Assembly: GCF_036898095.1 (NCBI RefSeq)
Contig: NC_090744.1
Span: 99,462,240 to 99,526,239 of the forward strand
Reading direction: 5' to 3'
Length of the DNA stretch: 64,000 bases
From: Palaemon carinicauda
Lineage: Eukaryota > Arthropoda > Malacostraca > Decapoda > Palaemonidae
The translations under genes were made by a program, and so were the position numbers. The notes beneath the pieces were generated by a model, which was not told where the DNA came from, made no database searches, and saw nothing but the letters and a program-made list of their open reading frames with translations. Shown in pieces: positions 11,800 to 30,796 of this stretch (position 1 is the first letter of the stretch; the number at the start of each line of letters is the position of its first letter).

Positions 11800-12420
11800 C
11801 CCTGAATCTGTTGTGGTAGTAGTCCAACTGACAAAGGCAGTCATTCAGTGGGTGTTAAGGATATTGGTCAAGGCACAGGTGTGGGGGCTGCATAGGTGGG
11901 TGGCTACATTACTGCTCAGACATATGTGGGTATTGATAGTATTACATCACTCTTTGCTTTAGTCGGTGTTGTATAGTTGTCCTCTTTGTCAGTTTGGGAG
12001 TTTTTAATGACATTCTTCACGTTGGGTAGTTGCTGTCCACAAGGGCATCATATCTGGTCATCAGGTCCGTGGGCAAGAAGTCGACATTGGGAAGGGTAGC
12101 TTTATCTGGTTCTGGCAAGCATCATTCCCAAAGGGAACGAATTAGGTTCACTTCATGAAAATAGTCCAAAGTAAGCTGAAGGGAAGGAAGCCTATCATTT
12201 CACAGAGGGACATACATAGAAGACTCTTGCTTGCCCATCTGTTATCTTTAAAATCTTTGATACATGAGCATCTTGCGACTAATAATACTAGTCTAGGAGT
12301 TGTGATTTGAAGACCTCATGCTCTTTGGATGCAACCTCTAGCTCACTAAGCCAGTCAGATTTCTGGGGAAGACGTCGTCGGGTATCGCAGCGAGGCTTTG
12401 CTGCTCGAGCCGTTTCCGTC
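11800..12420 (-). pseudogene. Possible Gypsy gag remnant
   Basis: It sits where gag is expected, upstream of the protease on the minus strand. Fragments such as RLEQQSLAAIPDDVFP near 12410-12360 resemble spacer regions of arthropod Gypsy gag, but no zinc knuckle is visible and frames are broken. The call rests mainly on position. Confidence 0.35.
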
Positions 12421-13245
12421 CTTGATGCCGAACAGTCTCTCTTCATGCTGAAACCAAGCAAACTTTAACTATGCTGACAAAGAACAGAAGCCTCACTGTA
12501 GCAACATGGACAGAGGTGTCTGGGGTCAGTGGTGTGCATTGTCAAACTTAACCTAACCTAGACAAAGCTATGGGCTCTGTGGTTGAGGCACTCCATAGGT
12601 TACCATTGTTACTGGAGCAGAGGAGGTATTTATAGGACAATTCGTGAACAAATATAATTAGAGAACATTGGTATTTATAGGCACACATTGGGTCACAATT
12701 GTGACAATTGCATTTTGTCAATTTTTTTTATATCAATAAGATTGACATTGACGCAAAAAAAAAAAAAAACTTGAAGGTAAAATTAGCTTTGTTACAATTG
12801 AACAATGTGATGTAGAGTGAAAACTTGCAGAATTTAATGAAATAAGATAGGTTATTCTTTGTGCGTGTTGCTTGCTGTATGTGCATTATACGAGGAAGGG
12901 CTTGGGTATTAAGATAGATAAGTGAAAATCTACTACCTGTACCTAAGGTAAGAGTTGAATTTTGAATCTAGCACGTAACCGAGAAAACAAGACTTGTAGA
13001 CGTGTACTGTGTAGTTCAGTAGCAGTGTGAGGTTAAGATTAAAGGCTGGACAGTATCCATATGGAGTTATTTTGAGCTAGTGAATGTTAAAAGATTGATC
13101 GGTGCACTTTGAGATAGATAGATCAATAAAGGAAGATGTTGGGATGGATTGAAGTCATTGTTGTAAAGGTGGATTTGAGGAAAACTCAGAATTAATAGAA
13201 ATTGTGAACGACTGGAATAATGGGCCTTCACTAAAGTTTAAGTAT
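12421..13245. other. Unassigned sequence; could hide a decayed LTR
   Basis: There is no reading frame. The region lies where the 5' LTR of the minus-strand Gypsy remnant should be, but no matching copy was seen near 8 kb. Confidence 0.3.
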
Positions 13246-13669
13246 ATTATTACTACTACTTGCAAAGCTACAAACCCAAGTTGGAAAAGCAGGTGCTATA
13301 AGCCCAAGGGCTCCAACAGGGAAAATAGCTTAGTGAGAAAATGAAACATACAAGAGAAGTTTACATTAAAATAAATCTATTATATATAAACTATAAAAAT
13401 TTAAGCAGGAGAGAAAGAAGAGAAGTGTGAAATGTACCCTCAAAGCAAAGGAACTCTACCCCCAAAGACAATTGAAGACGATGGTATAGAGGCTCTGGCA
13501 CAACCCAAAACTAGAGAACAATGGTTTGATTTTGGAAGTGTCTCTCTGCTAAAAAAGCTGCTAGCCACAGCTAAAGTCTCTTCTACCATTACCAAGAGGA
13601 AAGTAGCAGAACAAGCATAGGGAAATCAGACAAGGGCAGCTGTATGTACAATACAGATACAGACCCAAG

Positions 13670-13671
<2 letters not shown>
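13246..13671 (-). repeat. Interspersed repeat family B, copy 3
   Basis: It begins with the ATT-type tail, then the conserved core (GGGCTCCAACAGGGAAAATA) and the family-B body (ACTAGAGAACAATGGTTTGA). The plus-strand frame inside it is not a gene. Confidence 0.75.

Positions 13672-13729
<58 letters not shown>
13672..13729 (+). repeat. Poly(A) run of 58 bases
   Basis: An uninterrupted adenine run abuts the family-B repeat. It may be the tail of a separate plus-strand retroposed fragment or a simple-sequence expansion. Confidence 0.9.
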
Positions 13730-13732
<3 letters not shown>

Positions 13733-14001
13733 AAACAGAGCTGCCGCATCATTTTCCTAGGCCAAAGTATTATCCACGAAAGTTAATAATCTACCCTCAT
13801 GGAATATAAGACAGCACCAGTCTTTGTAACTAGAATTTCAGCATTTTTCTCCATATAGATTTAACCCAACTAATTTCAAGGTTAATGTTGCAGGGATAAT
13901 TTTCCTCAATTTCCTTAGTGCCAAACCCCTTTTAGGAAATTGCTAGTCTACTTCATACACACAAACAAAAGGTCAAATAAGACTCCTAGTTTTTGAGAGT
14001 A

Positions 14002-14007
14002 TTTATT
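14002..14007 (-). promoter_or_regulatory. Candidate distal poly(A) signal of the DDX6-like gene
   Basis: AATAAA on the minus strand is followed about 45 bases later by a GU-rich stretch (TTTGTTTGTGTGTATG at about 13960). Other AATAAA hexamers occur upstream, for example near 16.9, 15.2 and 14.3 kb, so alternative or earlier sites are possible. Confidence 0.35.
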
Positions 14008-17000
14008 GAAATTCCAATAGTAAAATTTTTAAATTTTAAAGTTAATAAAGCAAAATACAACCATTAAAGGAGTTAAAAGTTCAGCACCTTAAACATCAAA
14101 TATCTTATAGAGTAAATTTAGTCACTTCAGAAAAAAAATAAAAATTTGCTGGGAGGAAAAAATCTATAATAAACAACAAACTGGAATTTTGCTCCTGTAA
14201 ACCATACAAATATACAGTACGTCATAAATTGGAAAAAAAAAAAAAAATATTTCAACTCAAAAGGTTTATTACTACTCTCATTTTTTGTTTTTAATTTATT
14301 TCTTTTTTTAAGTTTTTTTTTATTTATTTCATTGCCTTACTGTCTTCATTTGCCTCTTGTAGCCAGTTATCTTTTGAGAGTTTTTAAAAGCATATTCCAT
14401 TACAACCTGCCTAAAATTTGTGACAAATTAAAATGCATATTTACTAAATCTTTGTCACTGATAAAGCAAAAGTTACCAAGTAGAAATTAACAAAACGTCA
14501 TAGTGCCTTCAACATATTTAGGATCGAGTCTTCATAGCCTAGATGGTGGAAACATAATTAAGGCCTTTTTATCTAACTGGGCAACATACGACACTTTTAA
14601 AAGAGGCAATGCAACTGATCAGATAAAATAAATATCCTTTTAAAAATATCATAAGTCAAACTCTCAATTCACAAAGATTTTCTTGAACGAAACTGATGAA
14701 ATGCTGGTACCACAGCTGTTGCATCCATGCACATCAACAAAGAGTTTCAAGGTCATTCATAAGCCAAATATACTCCACTCATACTTTGCATACCAATACT
14801 TGCATATTAGTGCATACATATGTCAGTTACAAATATACAACTCTCTTGCATATAACACTTGCGTGTACAAAATACCTTACTCGAGGATCTGTTCGAGTAA
14901 TCGTCCCACTCATCATCATCACGCATGTAAAACATGTCAACACCCATACATGCATATATTTAGGTCTGCATATGCTAATAAAAATAATTTAAACATGTAC
15001 TATGCATGTGCTAAAACCGGACTTGTTAAAGACCTGCAAGTACAATATGTATAAATACATGTCTATACACATACACATCCACATACATAGGTGCATGCCT
15101 CCTACACGATATATACTCATACTCCCCCCCCCCAAACTAAATAATCTCCCGCACTCGCTCGACTTCCATATATTCATACATGTCTGGGACCATACAACAC
15201 CACACACCCTGCTAGCTTTCCTCTAACTGTGCTTTTTATTATACACACTTGTGTATATGTTATAACATTTGCACATACGTAAAAAGTATACCTTACACAT
15301 ACATGCATAAATATGAACATAAAAAATTATATTACATATCAGAACAATTATACATATGGTATAGTTATACATATGTACAAGATGTAAGCACAAAACATCT
15401 GTATATGGTCCTATGAGATTTCTTTCAACAGGAAGATGGTAATTTAAAAGGTCTGTTTTTAAAATATAAATGTAATACATACTGTACTTTGAGGCACCCC
15501 AGATGTAACCTAGCACTAATCACTATTGCTACCTCAAGAGTATTATTGCACTTGGTAAGCTTTGTATCTTATTCTCAAATTCTCTAAATATTATAATATA
15601 TATTTTCAATTAACTTTTACAGACCATTTATAATAACGTTCTAGTAATTGACAATCTTGGTCCCAAGATCTATTTTCATGGCAATTGCAAAGTTTTACTT
15701 ATGCCTAAAATAGGCCATCAGATTTTATCGTTTGGTCTATAATTGTTCAAAAGCTGCCTCTGAATAAAGACTTAAATATAACTACACAAACATTAATAAT
15801 GTGTATCTTGAGAATTTCAAAATTCTATTTTCAAGTGGTAACTTTCAAATTTTACAACAAATTTCAAAATTGATCCAGATCTTACTATAAGGGCTGCATG
15901 TCTCAATAACCAAGATATTTTAAGGGACCAAGATTGGAGACATCACAACCAATGAGCAAACCTCAGCAATATAAATCACTTCATTAATAATTATTTTATC
16001 TTAGCCCTACTACTTCTTGCCTCATGTTAAAGCCTTTAAATGTTAACTGACAAAATATTAATGATCCTCAATGCTGTATAGGGCTACTTCAATTGTGAGG
16101 TCGCTAGTTTTCTGCAATCCAAATTTCAGAAGAGAAGTATTAAAATAAAATTCCAGGGTAAGAGAACATTTTAGTGGAATGAGTTTCCATGACTATCTTT
16201 TACCTGGTTTGATTTATAAGGATGACAACTGTTGAGAATGGGATTGCAGACATCCTCAACATTATAATGCAGTACTATACTTCATAAAAATTATGAAGTA
16301 TAGACTAGTGCTCCATTGCTCTTAATAAATTATGAGGGGAAAACGGACTACTTTGTTATCCGTAAAAGGACCAACATCCAATGAAACAAAATAAAGCAGA
16401 AGAAAGAGAAATTTTGATGGAGCCATTATCAACATACTATGGTTGGATGAGGTACTGGTCGGTTTACCAAAAATTTAAACTTTATCAAATGGTTCAACAG
16501 AAGTATCTTCAATTTTAGTCAAACAAGGGAACATATGCCATCATTTCACAATGATCAGTCTTTTAAGAAGAGAGCAGACTTGCATGTAAAATTAAGGCAA
16601 TGCACCCCCTCGAGCCTGGACTTTTCCAAATTTGTTAAAAGGAACATCAAACCCATCACCACAAGACTTTCTTAAAAGTCTTACAGAGCAGACTCGGGTG
16701 CCTTATATAACAGAGTCCATACCTCTGGCACCGGACAACTTTGCAGAGGTAATTCACTGATTTATGCGTTTTCTGCGATGTAGAGTCTGGTCTTCACAGA
16801 AGGAAAATGGGGCACCAGGTGTCAGTGGTCTCAGTAGTAGCTATAGCAATTAACAAAATCTAAAATAATAGAACAGTAGCAACAGCAACAATGTCCCCAC
16901 ATCATTGTTTATTCAAGGGATTTCCTCAAAGTTTTCATTACCACAAGCTTTTCTTTAATGCCATCCATTTGCTTGTTGAAAACTTAAAAGTCAAAATACA

Positions 17001-18087
17001 CATCAAATACTATATCACCTCTTCAAATATTTATCTTACAGGAGAAAATAATCAGACTTCCAAACGTATTTAGTATACAGTACCAACTTGCAAAGGCAAA
17101 TTCTTAACAGACGCAAGGTACTTCCGTTCATTCTTGAAGTCTACATGCTCCACTGACATCTGGTGCCCTGGCTTGTATAAAAATAGATATACAAAACTAC
17201 AAGTGTGCATTGTCACCAGTTTGGGACTTTGACCCAAATAAACTAACATTACTGGAGATTTTTTCCTATCCTCACAACAAGAGGAAGTAATTTAAAAAGA
17301 AAAATAAATAAAAAAAAAAAGGACCCATGATATACTCCAAAAAAGTTAACAATGCACTCGTTCTAACTGTACATGAGAAGCCATAACCACTGCAGTCATT
17401 CCGTGAGGCAGGTAAGTCTTGTCCTGCTTTTTTTGGATTTTTTTTTTAACCAACTTCATCTTTCCACTTCACTTGCAATGGCTGATTTTCTGGTAACAAG
17501 CCTACACTTCTTAAATGACCACTGATGCACTGAAGCCATCAAACTATTTGTTTCTTCCCAAAAACGCTGTAAAACAGCTTCACTATATTTTACGAACTCG
17601 GGCCGATGTCCAAACAAGTTACTAAATGGCTATACAACATTTAACAATGACATTAACAGGGTCAAGTTTTGCATCCTTGCCACACGGTAATTACTCAATG
17701 GCGAGACTTATCAAGCTGTCCTTAGCAGCGTCTCTGGAACACTCACAACTGTCTTGTAATATTTTGAATGCAATGAGAACTACACCATCTCTGTCTTCAG
17801 GCCTAAACAAAACACGTTTAGAAAAAAAAAGTAAAATAAAATATTAAAATATTTATACAATTCCACCTGAGATTTGGCAGTCTCATCCAACCATGCAAGC
17901 AGTTTAGTTTCGTACTTGCGGTTTTTGCTCATTTGTTCTATATGCATTCTGAAATACAGATTCTCTTAACTTGGAAGATTTGCCCACAAGGTTTTATCAA
18001 GCGTTATGATTACCTGATTATAGTTTTTCTTGTTTAATATTAACAGGGCCAATACCTCCAACTTCGTGTAACACTTCCTTCAATTGG
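14008..18087 (-). other. Probable 3' UTR and downstream region of the DDX6-like gene
   Basis: About 4 kb beyond the stop codon are AT-rich, lack reading frames and, unlike the flanks, lack recognisable transposons. That fits a long 3' UTR. The segment 14.7-15.5 kb is rich in CATACAT-type low-complexity sequence. The transcript end is not proven. Confidence 0.4.
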
Positions 18088-24885
<6,798 letters not shown>

Positions 24886-25029
24886 GTTTTCAATCTTGTA
24901 ATATCTTTTAGCACGACACTGGTGTAACCCTGGAAAAAAAAATAGAAAATTTTAGAAAATTTGCAATCATTGACCAAGCAAATAAGAACTTTACATTAAT
25001 AATGTACTAAGAAAACTATCTTATCTTTT

Positions 25030-25700
25030 AAGATTTTCAGTGATCAATCTATTCTGAATGAGTGTGAATTCTCTCATTCTTGTTTTGAGTATTGTTCTGT
25101 CTGGTCTTCAGATGCCGATTCTCATCAATTTGTAGGACAGAAACTTACGGTCTATTAAATTTCTTATTCCTGATCTAGATATTAATCTTTGGCACTGTCG
25201 TTCAATTAGTTCATTATGCATGTTGCATAAGATTTTTCATAACTTTGACCATCCTTTACATTCAGATCACCCTGGACAATTCTATCCTATTCGTAATACT
25301 AGGCAGGCAGTTAATTCTAATAGCCAGGCCTTCTCCATCATGAGGCTCAATACTACACAGTATTCTAGAAGTTTTATTCCAGCTGTTACCAAGTTGGTAG
25401 AACGATCTTCCTAATCAGGTAGTTGAATCAGTAGAACTTCAAAAGTTCAAAGTTAGAGCAAATGTTTTTATGTTGACCAGGCTGACAAGTCTTAATATAG
25501 TTTATATATGACATATCCGTTTTTGACGTGAATAGTTGATATGACATATCTATTTGGACATTACTGTTTTTTAGAATGATTTATTGTTAATTTGTTCTTA
25601 TTTATTTCGTTTCCCTGTTGGAGCCCTTGGGCTTATAGCATCTTGCTTTTCCAACTAGGGTTGAAGCTTGGCTAGTAATAATAACAATAATAATAATAGT
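25030..25700 (+). mobile_element. 5'-truncated Jockey/CR1-like LINE, family A copy 1
   Basis: The plus-strand translation gives ORF2 C-terminal remains, including NSQAFSIMRLNTTQYSRSF and FIPAVTKLV, then a 3' UTR and the shared tail (GGAGCCCTTGGGCTTATAGC) ending in TAATAATAACAATAATAAT. It is colinear with the minus-strand copy at 30.8-31.9 kb, which confirms the family. It keeps only the last 220 or so codons and is broken by stops. Confidence 0.8.
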
Positions 25701-25836
25701 ACAGTAATTACTGGGCAAATTCAAATTATGCAAAATTCCATACTACAAAATCATTCAAGTGCTATCCTTTGTAAATTGGGAAGTTACTGTATAAACCCTA
25801 CTCATATAAAATATTTTAGGTAAAGTAGAAACAACA

Positions 25837-25984
25837 GTTATATAGTCAACCTAGTTAGACTGATAAGCGAGTGAGGGTGTCAGTTTTCAAGCATAACTTT
25901 AAAAAAACAAGTTATATAGTCAACTTAGTTAGACTGTTAAGTGAGTGAGGGTGTCAGTTTTCAAGCATAACTTTAAAAAAAAAG
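25837..25984. repeat. Tandem duplication, two 74-base units
   Basis: The copies at 25837 and 25911 differ at only a few bases; both contain GTGAGGGTGTCAGTTTTCAA. The high identity points to a recent event. It lies upstream of the first coding exon of the DDX6-like gene, within its candidate first intron. Confidence 0.9.
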
Positions 25985-27360
25985 TTACTGTAGACCTTCA
26001 AATTCATGACATCTTGCAGCCACTATATTGTAGTGAACTTTCAGCCGAAGATCTGAGCATTCACCTTGCCCAAGATTTCAATCAGAAGCTCCAAATATTC
26101 AAGCTTTGTGGAGGGTATGAACACTAGCCATGAATTAGAAGACACTCTAGGAAGAACTTCCATCAGTGTGGAGGTTATGTCTAAATGTATGGTCATTCAA
26201 GATAAATTGGTCTGCATACATTTGTCCTTCCTCCACCTTGTCTGGGATACACTTAAAACGGTCTCAAGTAGGGACTCAGGCCCCATTAAAACCTTATAAT
26301 TTATGGGTTAATTCATTTAATGGTAATTCTATACAATAGCTCTGCCACTAATAATTGATATTTTTTTCTGATTAATTAATTAAATCTTTAGCTATTTTTT
26401 TTTTTTTTTTGAGAAAGAACAGTATTTTTCTAATCTTGTGGCACCGCCAGTGGGAAATTGGGGTTTTTGGGTGAGGAATGAATGAAAGAATCTGCTTTAA
26501 CATACGAATAATGGCACATGTAGAATTAGCAATATGCTGTACAAGGCCATCAGCTAACCTAAACTAAACTAACCTAGAGGGGGGGGGGGGCTGCAAACAC
26601 CCACCCTTACACAGCCATATTATATATAAGACAGCCTAAAACCCTTTGTGTACTTAAGTTAGGGGGTAAAGGAGAGCTGCACCTTTCCGATTCTATACCC
26701 GATGCACAATAACCTCATGAATGAATGAGAACAAATCATTTATAGTTTTGCGAGAACTTAATTAATTTTCAACAAATTTATAACAATTTATCACCAATAT
26801 AATTATATACAAGTAAATTAGATTCTACCTAAATTAGACTATTCAAACAAAGTTCCCTTAAAAATGGATACATAAAAACTATACCTTTTTTTCTACTTGT
26901 TCAATACAACATGCCTTCTGTCACACCGAAATGCTTTTTTGTTAATATTAAGTCGGCACTTGGAACTACAGGTGGGGCAAATAGTGTCACTAACTTTTAA
27001 TCTTGGCAGTACTGTAGTACTGTACTATTATTTTTTCAATGTTGCCACAATAATGCAAAACAAAATCTCTATAATCTAAATAACAATTTGGAGAAGAACT
27101 TTGAAGAAAATCCACAGAAATTGTTGTCACAGTAGATAGTAAATGAGAAACCGCACCATTAGTTTGAGGTTCACACGCCTCCATGGCTTTCAAAACATAA
27201 AAATTTGCGGTGGAAATTGTGTGAAAAGTGTTCAGTTTCCTAGTAAAACTAGTTACCTGACTGGGTATTCAAGTCACGTGATTCTAGTTTTGTTAAAATA
27301 CTAGTCCCAAATAAAATGTGGATAATTTTTGGTTAAAAACTATGACCTTAGGGTGGCATC
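25985..27360. other. Non-coding, no gene recognised
   Basis: It is AT-rich, with a T run near 26393-26411 and a G run near 26580-26590. No splice-consistent coding pattern was found on either strand. Confidence 0.4.
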
Positions 27361-27520
27361 TTCCTGCATAGAATAAGGTCTATTACGTAATGACGACATT
27401 ATGTTGTTATAAAGTCTTCCTGCGTAGAATACAATTACATAATAACGACATTATGTTTTTAAAGTATTCCTGCGTAGAATACAGTCTATTACGTAATAAC
27501 GACAATATGTTTTTAAAATA
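27361..27520. repeat. Three tandem copies of a ~54-base unit
   Basis: The units start near 27361, 27417 and 27467. Each carries TTCCTGC(A/G)TAGAATA and an AA(T/A)GACGACA-like block followed by ATGTT. Each unit also contains TACGTAAT or a one-base variant. Confidence 0.82.
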
Positions 27521-29460
27521 CAAATGAACAAACGAGAGCTCAGTTTGAGGAGGAATTTGAAAGTTACAAAGTCGAGGGACTTCAGTTCTTTTTCAAGTGG
27601 GTCAAAATTAATTTTGATTTTAAAACCATTTACAGATGTTGCGCTGCTTAGATTTATACATCAAACGAAACCTTAGACTTCCCTCTTTTAGTGAATGTAC
27701 TTGAATTTGATAACTTGCTGGCGAAGCTTTTGTATAGAATTACCAGCTTTATTTGAAAACCATTTGAAAATTTTTTACCTACAGTACAAAAATATCTAAT
27801 TTTGAACTTGGATCATTTTAATAATTTTGTGGTTACTGTGATGGGGTCTCCAAGGATTTTCCTGTGAAAGGCTATACTGTAACAGGGAATACAATAACAA
27901 ATAGCAAAGAAATATGGTTTCCCTGCTCTAAGGGTAGTGATTGAATGTGCAAAGCAAGAATAATGTGCATATAAGGGAGACCTTAGTCAGGCTCAATTGG
28001 AACTCTACACAGCACCTCTAATGCCGACACTTGCTTGCTATGGGCCCCGTCATTTCTACTGTATGTCATCACTACTTGGAAAAGAACTATCTTGATACAA
28101 ACGTAAAGGAGTGGCTGCTGTACCCGTAGAAGGAATGGGAAGAGGTAAAATTGGCCAATAGATTTTACCTCTCATACTAGACTTCAGTCGAGAAAACTAT
28201 CCCAGACGAAATTTTTATTTCTCCTATGAAGAAGGAAGGTTCGCTGCATGATCTGTTGAGCAACTACAACCAGTTGGTAGACAAAGGTATCAAGGGACCT
28301 GTGGGTATGGGCAGCAAAAAGTTTCCAAACTCCCGTCTTCAGGAAATGTGCTACAGACTCCATCTTCCTGGGAGCCAGGATAGATAAACAAGGTCTCACA
28401 TCAAGTGATCAAATCCCCAGGAATTAATTGTAAATGAAACTGCAGACTGTCTGGGAACTACAACAAAATACTTTTCCTAATAAAGGGAAGGTCATTTTAT
28501 TTCAATTCCAGCTTCACCAGAACAGCAGCCAGGAAAACCCAACCCCGCACTGTGGTACCCAATCACAGTAGCGGCCTCCCAAGTAAACAGCTTACACTCA
28601 CTGTTCTGGGCTGGGATCGATCTACTGCCATGCAATTGCTAAGCAGACAAGTTACCACTGTCCTAGTCAGGAGTCCTGCCATGATGAACATCACTAAATG
28701 TTCAACAGTATATCTAGTGCTTCATAAGTGCACCTGCTTGCTAACTTGTCGTGTGAAACAGGCTACTTTGTTAACATAAGTCTCAAGACACCCTTTAGTT
28801 CCTTGACGGTACAGAGTACTACACCTAACTCAATTGAATAGCTTATGTTAACTATGCCACATGGGAGTCCAGCAGGTTAAAACCAAGTGCATTTCTTCCA
28901 TAGATCAGGTCCCAGAGGCGAATTGATTACTCGGGGTGAGCTCCCCATCCCTTCTTGGAGAAGTCTCAACATCAGAATCCTCTGAGGCGAGGGTAAATTG
29001 CCACCATACTCCTATGCTACTAAAACAGGAAGGCAAGGGGAACTCTGGGTTGCTAAGATTGCTTCAGAACTGCAGCGAATGACTATAGGAAGGAAAAGCC
29101 TCTCGGTCGACGGAAGAAGTCTAAACCCTGCTACTGTTGATCTGGAAGGTCGTTCGTGCAGGAACGGTTGCACTGCCTTTTTTTATGATCATCCAAAGGG
29201 AAGACTACGGAGACTAAACTATCACCAATATACTGTACAATTATCAACAGGTAATGGCAAAAGGAAGGAAGTCCAACTCAATCCAGAAGCAATTCTCCCT
29301 TGACTGGCCAGATGGTACTACATAGACTCCCTCTATAGTTTCGGTTAATTTTTCCTTTGCCTACACATACACAAATTGTATGGCCTATTCTTCTAGAAGG
29401 ATACTTCAAAATCAAGAAATGTTTCTCTACACTTGTGTAGAACTATAGATTCTGTAACAT
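27521..29460. other. Non-coding, no gene recognised
   Basis: The longest plus-strand frame (101 codons at 28998) has no recognisable domain, codon pattern or splice context, and I do not consider it a gene. Confidence 0.4.
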
Positions 29461-29464
29461 GGTC

Positions 29465-29578
29465 TTTCAGTCTCGAGTTAAGAGTTCTCTTGCTTGAGAG
29501 TACACTTAAGCACAGAACAGTATGCTACCAGATTCCTTATTCCCTTTCCTCACTAGGCTGTTTTCCCTGTTCACACCA
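29465..29578 (+). repeat. Family-B repeat fragment
   Basis: AGAGTTCTCTTGCTTGAGAG and CCTTTCCTCACTAGGCTG are the complements of blocks in the 6.5 and 11.3 kb copies. The fragment is internally shortened. Confidence 0.65.
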
Positions 29579-30730
29579 TACATGACTGTTAGCGCAGTGT
29601 TGAAACCATGAATATTTTTGGAGACTGCTGGTAAAATGGGAGCAGTCTACAGAAAAAACAAAAAATAGCGCTCGAGAGACTTCAGTCAAGGTCCCTGTCA
29701 TTTAAATCTGTTAAGTTACTCATCTGGATAAAAGTTCTGTGGTAGGCAGGGGATGAAAGATATTCATTTCATCTGTTAGAGTAAGGAGTTCCATAGTAGA
29801 TTTCCAAATTGACAAATAACGATTAGTACGTCCAGCTGTAAAACTATGGCTGCTTTGAAATGGCAATTAATCAATGTCTTTCCTCTCCTAATGACAGACT
29901 ATTGCCTCAGAGGTCAGTAAAGTACTGTATTCAGTGTAGAGTAATGGGAAATTTGGCAGAATTCCCAGTGTGTTGGAAGAAGCTTTCAAATGCTAACAAC
30001 AATGTGGGACTGGAGCAGATTATCAAGATGGTAAATCCCATTAGACAGCAGCCTTTCTGGTACGCAAAGATGTAGGGATAACATTCAACGCTTACATAGT
30101 GTTCCAGTCGAACGAAGGTATCTGCTGGAACAGTCCTGTTGTCTAGAACCTTGCAATAGCTACCATATTGTTGACTTTCCAATAATGCATCTGCTGCCAA
30201 CTTGACAGAAGTGTTATCGTGCATTGCTAACTAGTGTTTTACCAAACTATTTGAAAACTTGCCAACTGCAATACTGTAAAAGTTGCAATACGTTGAAAAA
30301 CAATACAGTAATTTTTTGGGATATTCCTGATATGGGTTGGATACTCTGGTATGCACCCCACACCACTTAAGTAGGTTGAAAGCCGATACCATGAAAGAGA
30401 GAAGTTCCCACAATTAATTTTGTCATGCAGCTAACAAGGAGATAGTACAATAAGTACAATAATCCAATAATCCTGTGGCAACAAAATCAAGAAGATTAGG
30501 GGACCACTGATTGGCAACTAGCAATGCTTCAGGAACTACTGGAGCCATCTCTGGGGGAGCCCAGGAACTAGCTACTCCGTCGACAGGATTCCTCGAGGTG
30601 GATCTTTCTTCGTAATTACTATATCTTATTAAGGTGTAAGTATCTGAGGAGGAGCAGCAGTAGCAGCAGCATTCTTCTCCTTGTCAATCAGTCTGCATAC
30701 AGAGAAGAGGTCAAATGAATCAACCAAGAC
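29579..30730. other. Non-coding, nothing recognised
   Basis: No supported coding exon or repeat was identified. Confidence 0.35.
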
Positions 30731-30796
30731 AAGAAGCTATTGAAGCTTCATCAGGATCCTTTACCCAAGGAAGCTTCCCCATAAAGATCCTTTTAC
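30731..30796 (+). repeat. Left end of a minisatellite split by a LINE
   Basis: One unit (TTCATCAGGATCCTTTAC, then GGAAGC) matches the array at 31.9-32.4 kb. The LINE tail begins immediately after it. Confidence 0.7.

Larger units (their letters stand above)
8545..12420 (-). mobile_element. Decayed Ty3/Gypsy-like LTR retrotransposon
   Basis: On the minus strand, remnants appear in the order expected for Ty3/Gypsy: possible gag (about 12.4-11.8 kb), protease (11.2 kb), reverse transcriptase and RNase H (10.9-10.1 kb), integrase core (9.2 kb) and integrase C-terminus (8.9-8.6 kb). Each is broken by stops, frame changes and a deletion inside the RT. Two younger interspersed repeats have inserted at 9.54 kb and 11.27 kb. 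I could not find a pair of LTRs. The element is a fossil. Confidence 0.8.

Noticed and set aside
28998..29303. A 101-codon plus-strand frame
   Set aside because: No recognisable family, no splice or promoter context, and length within chance for this size of window.
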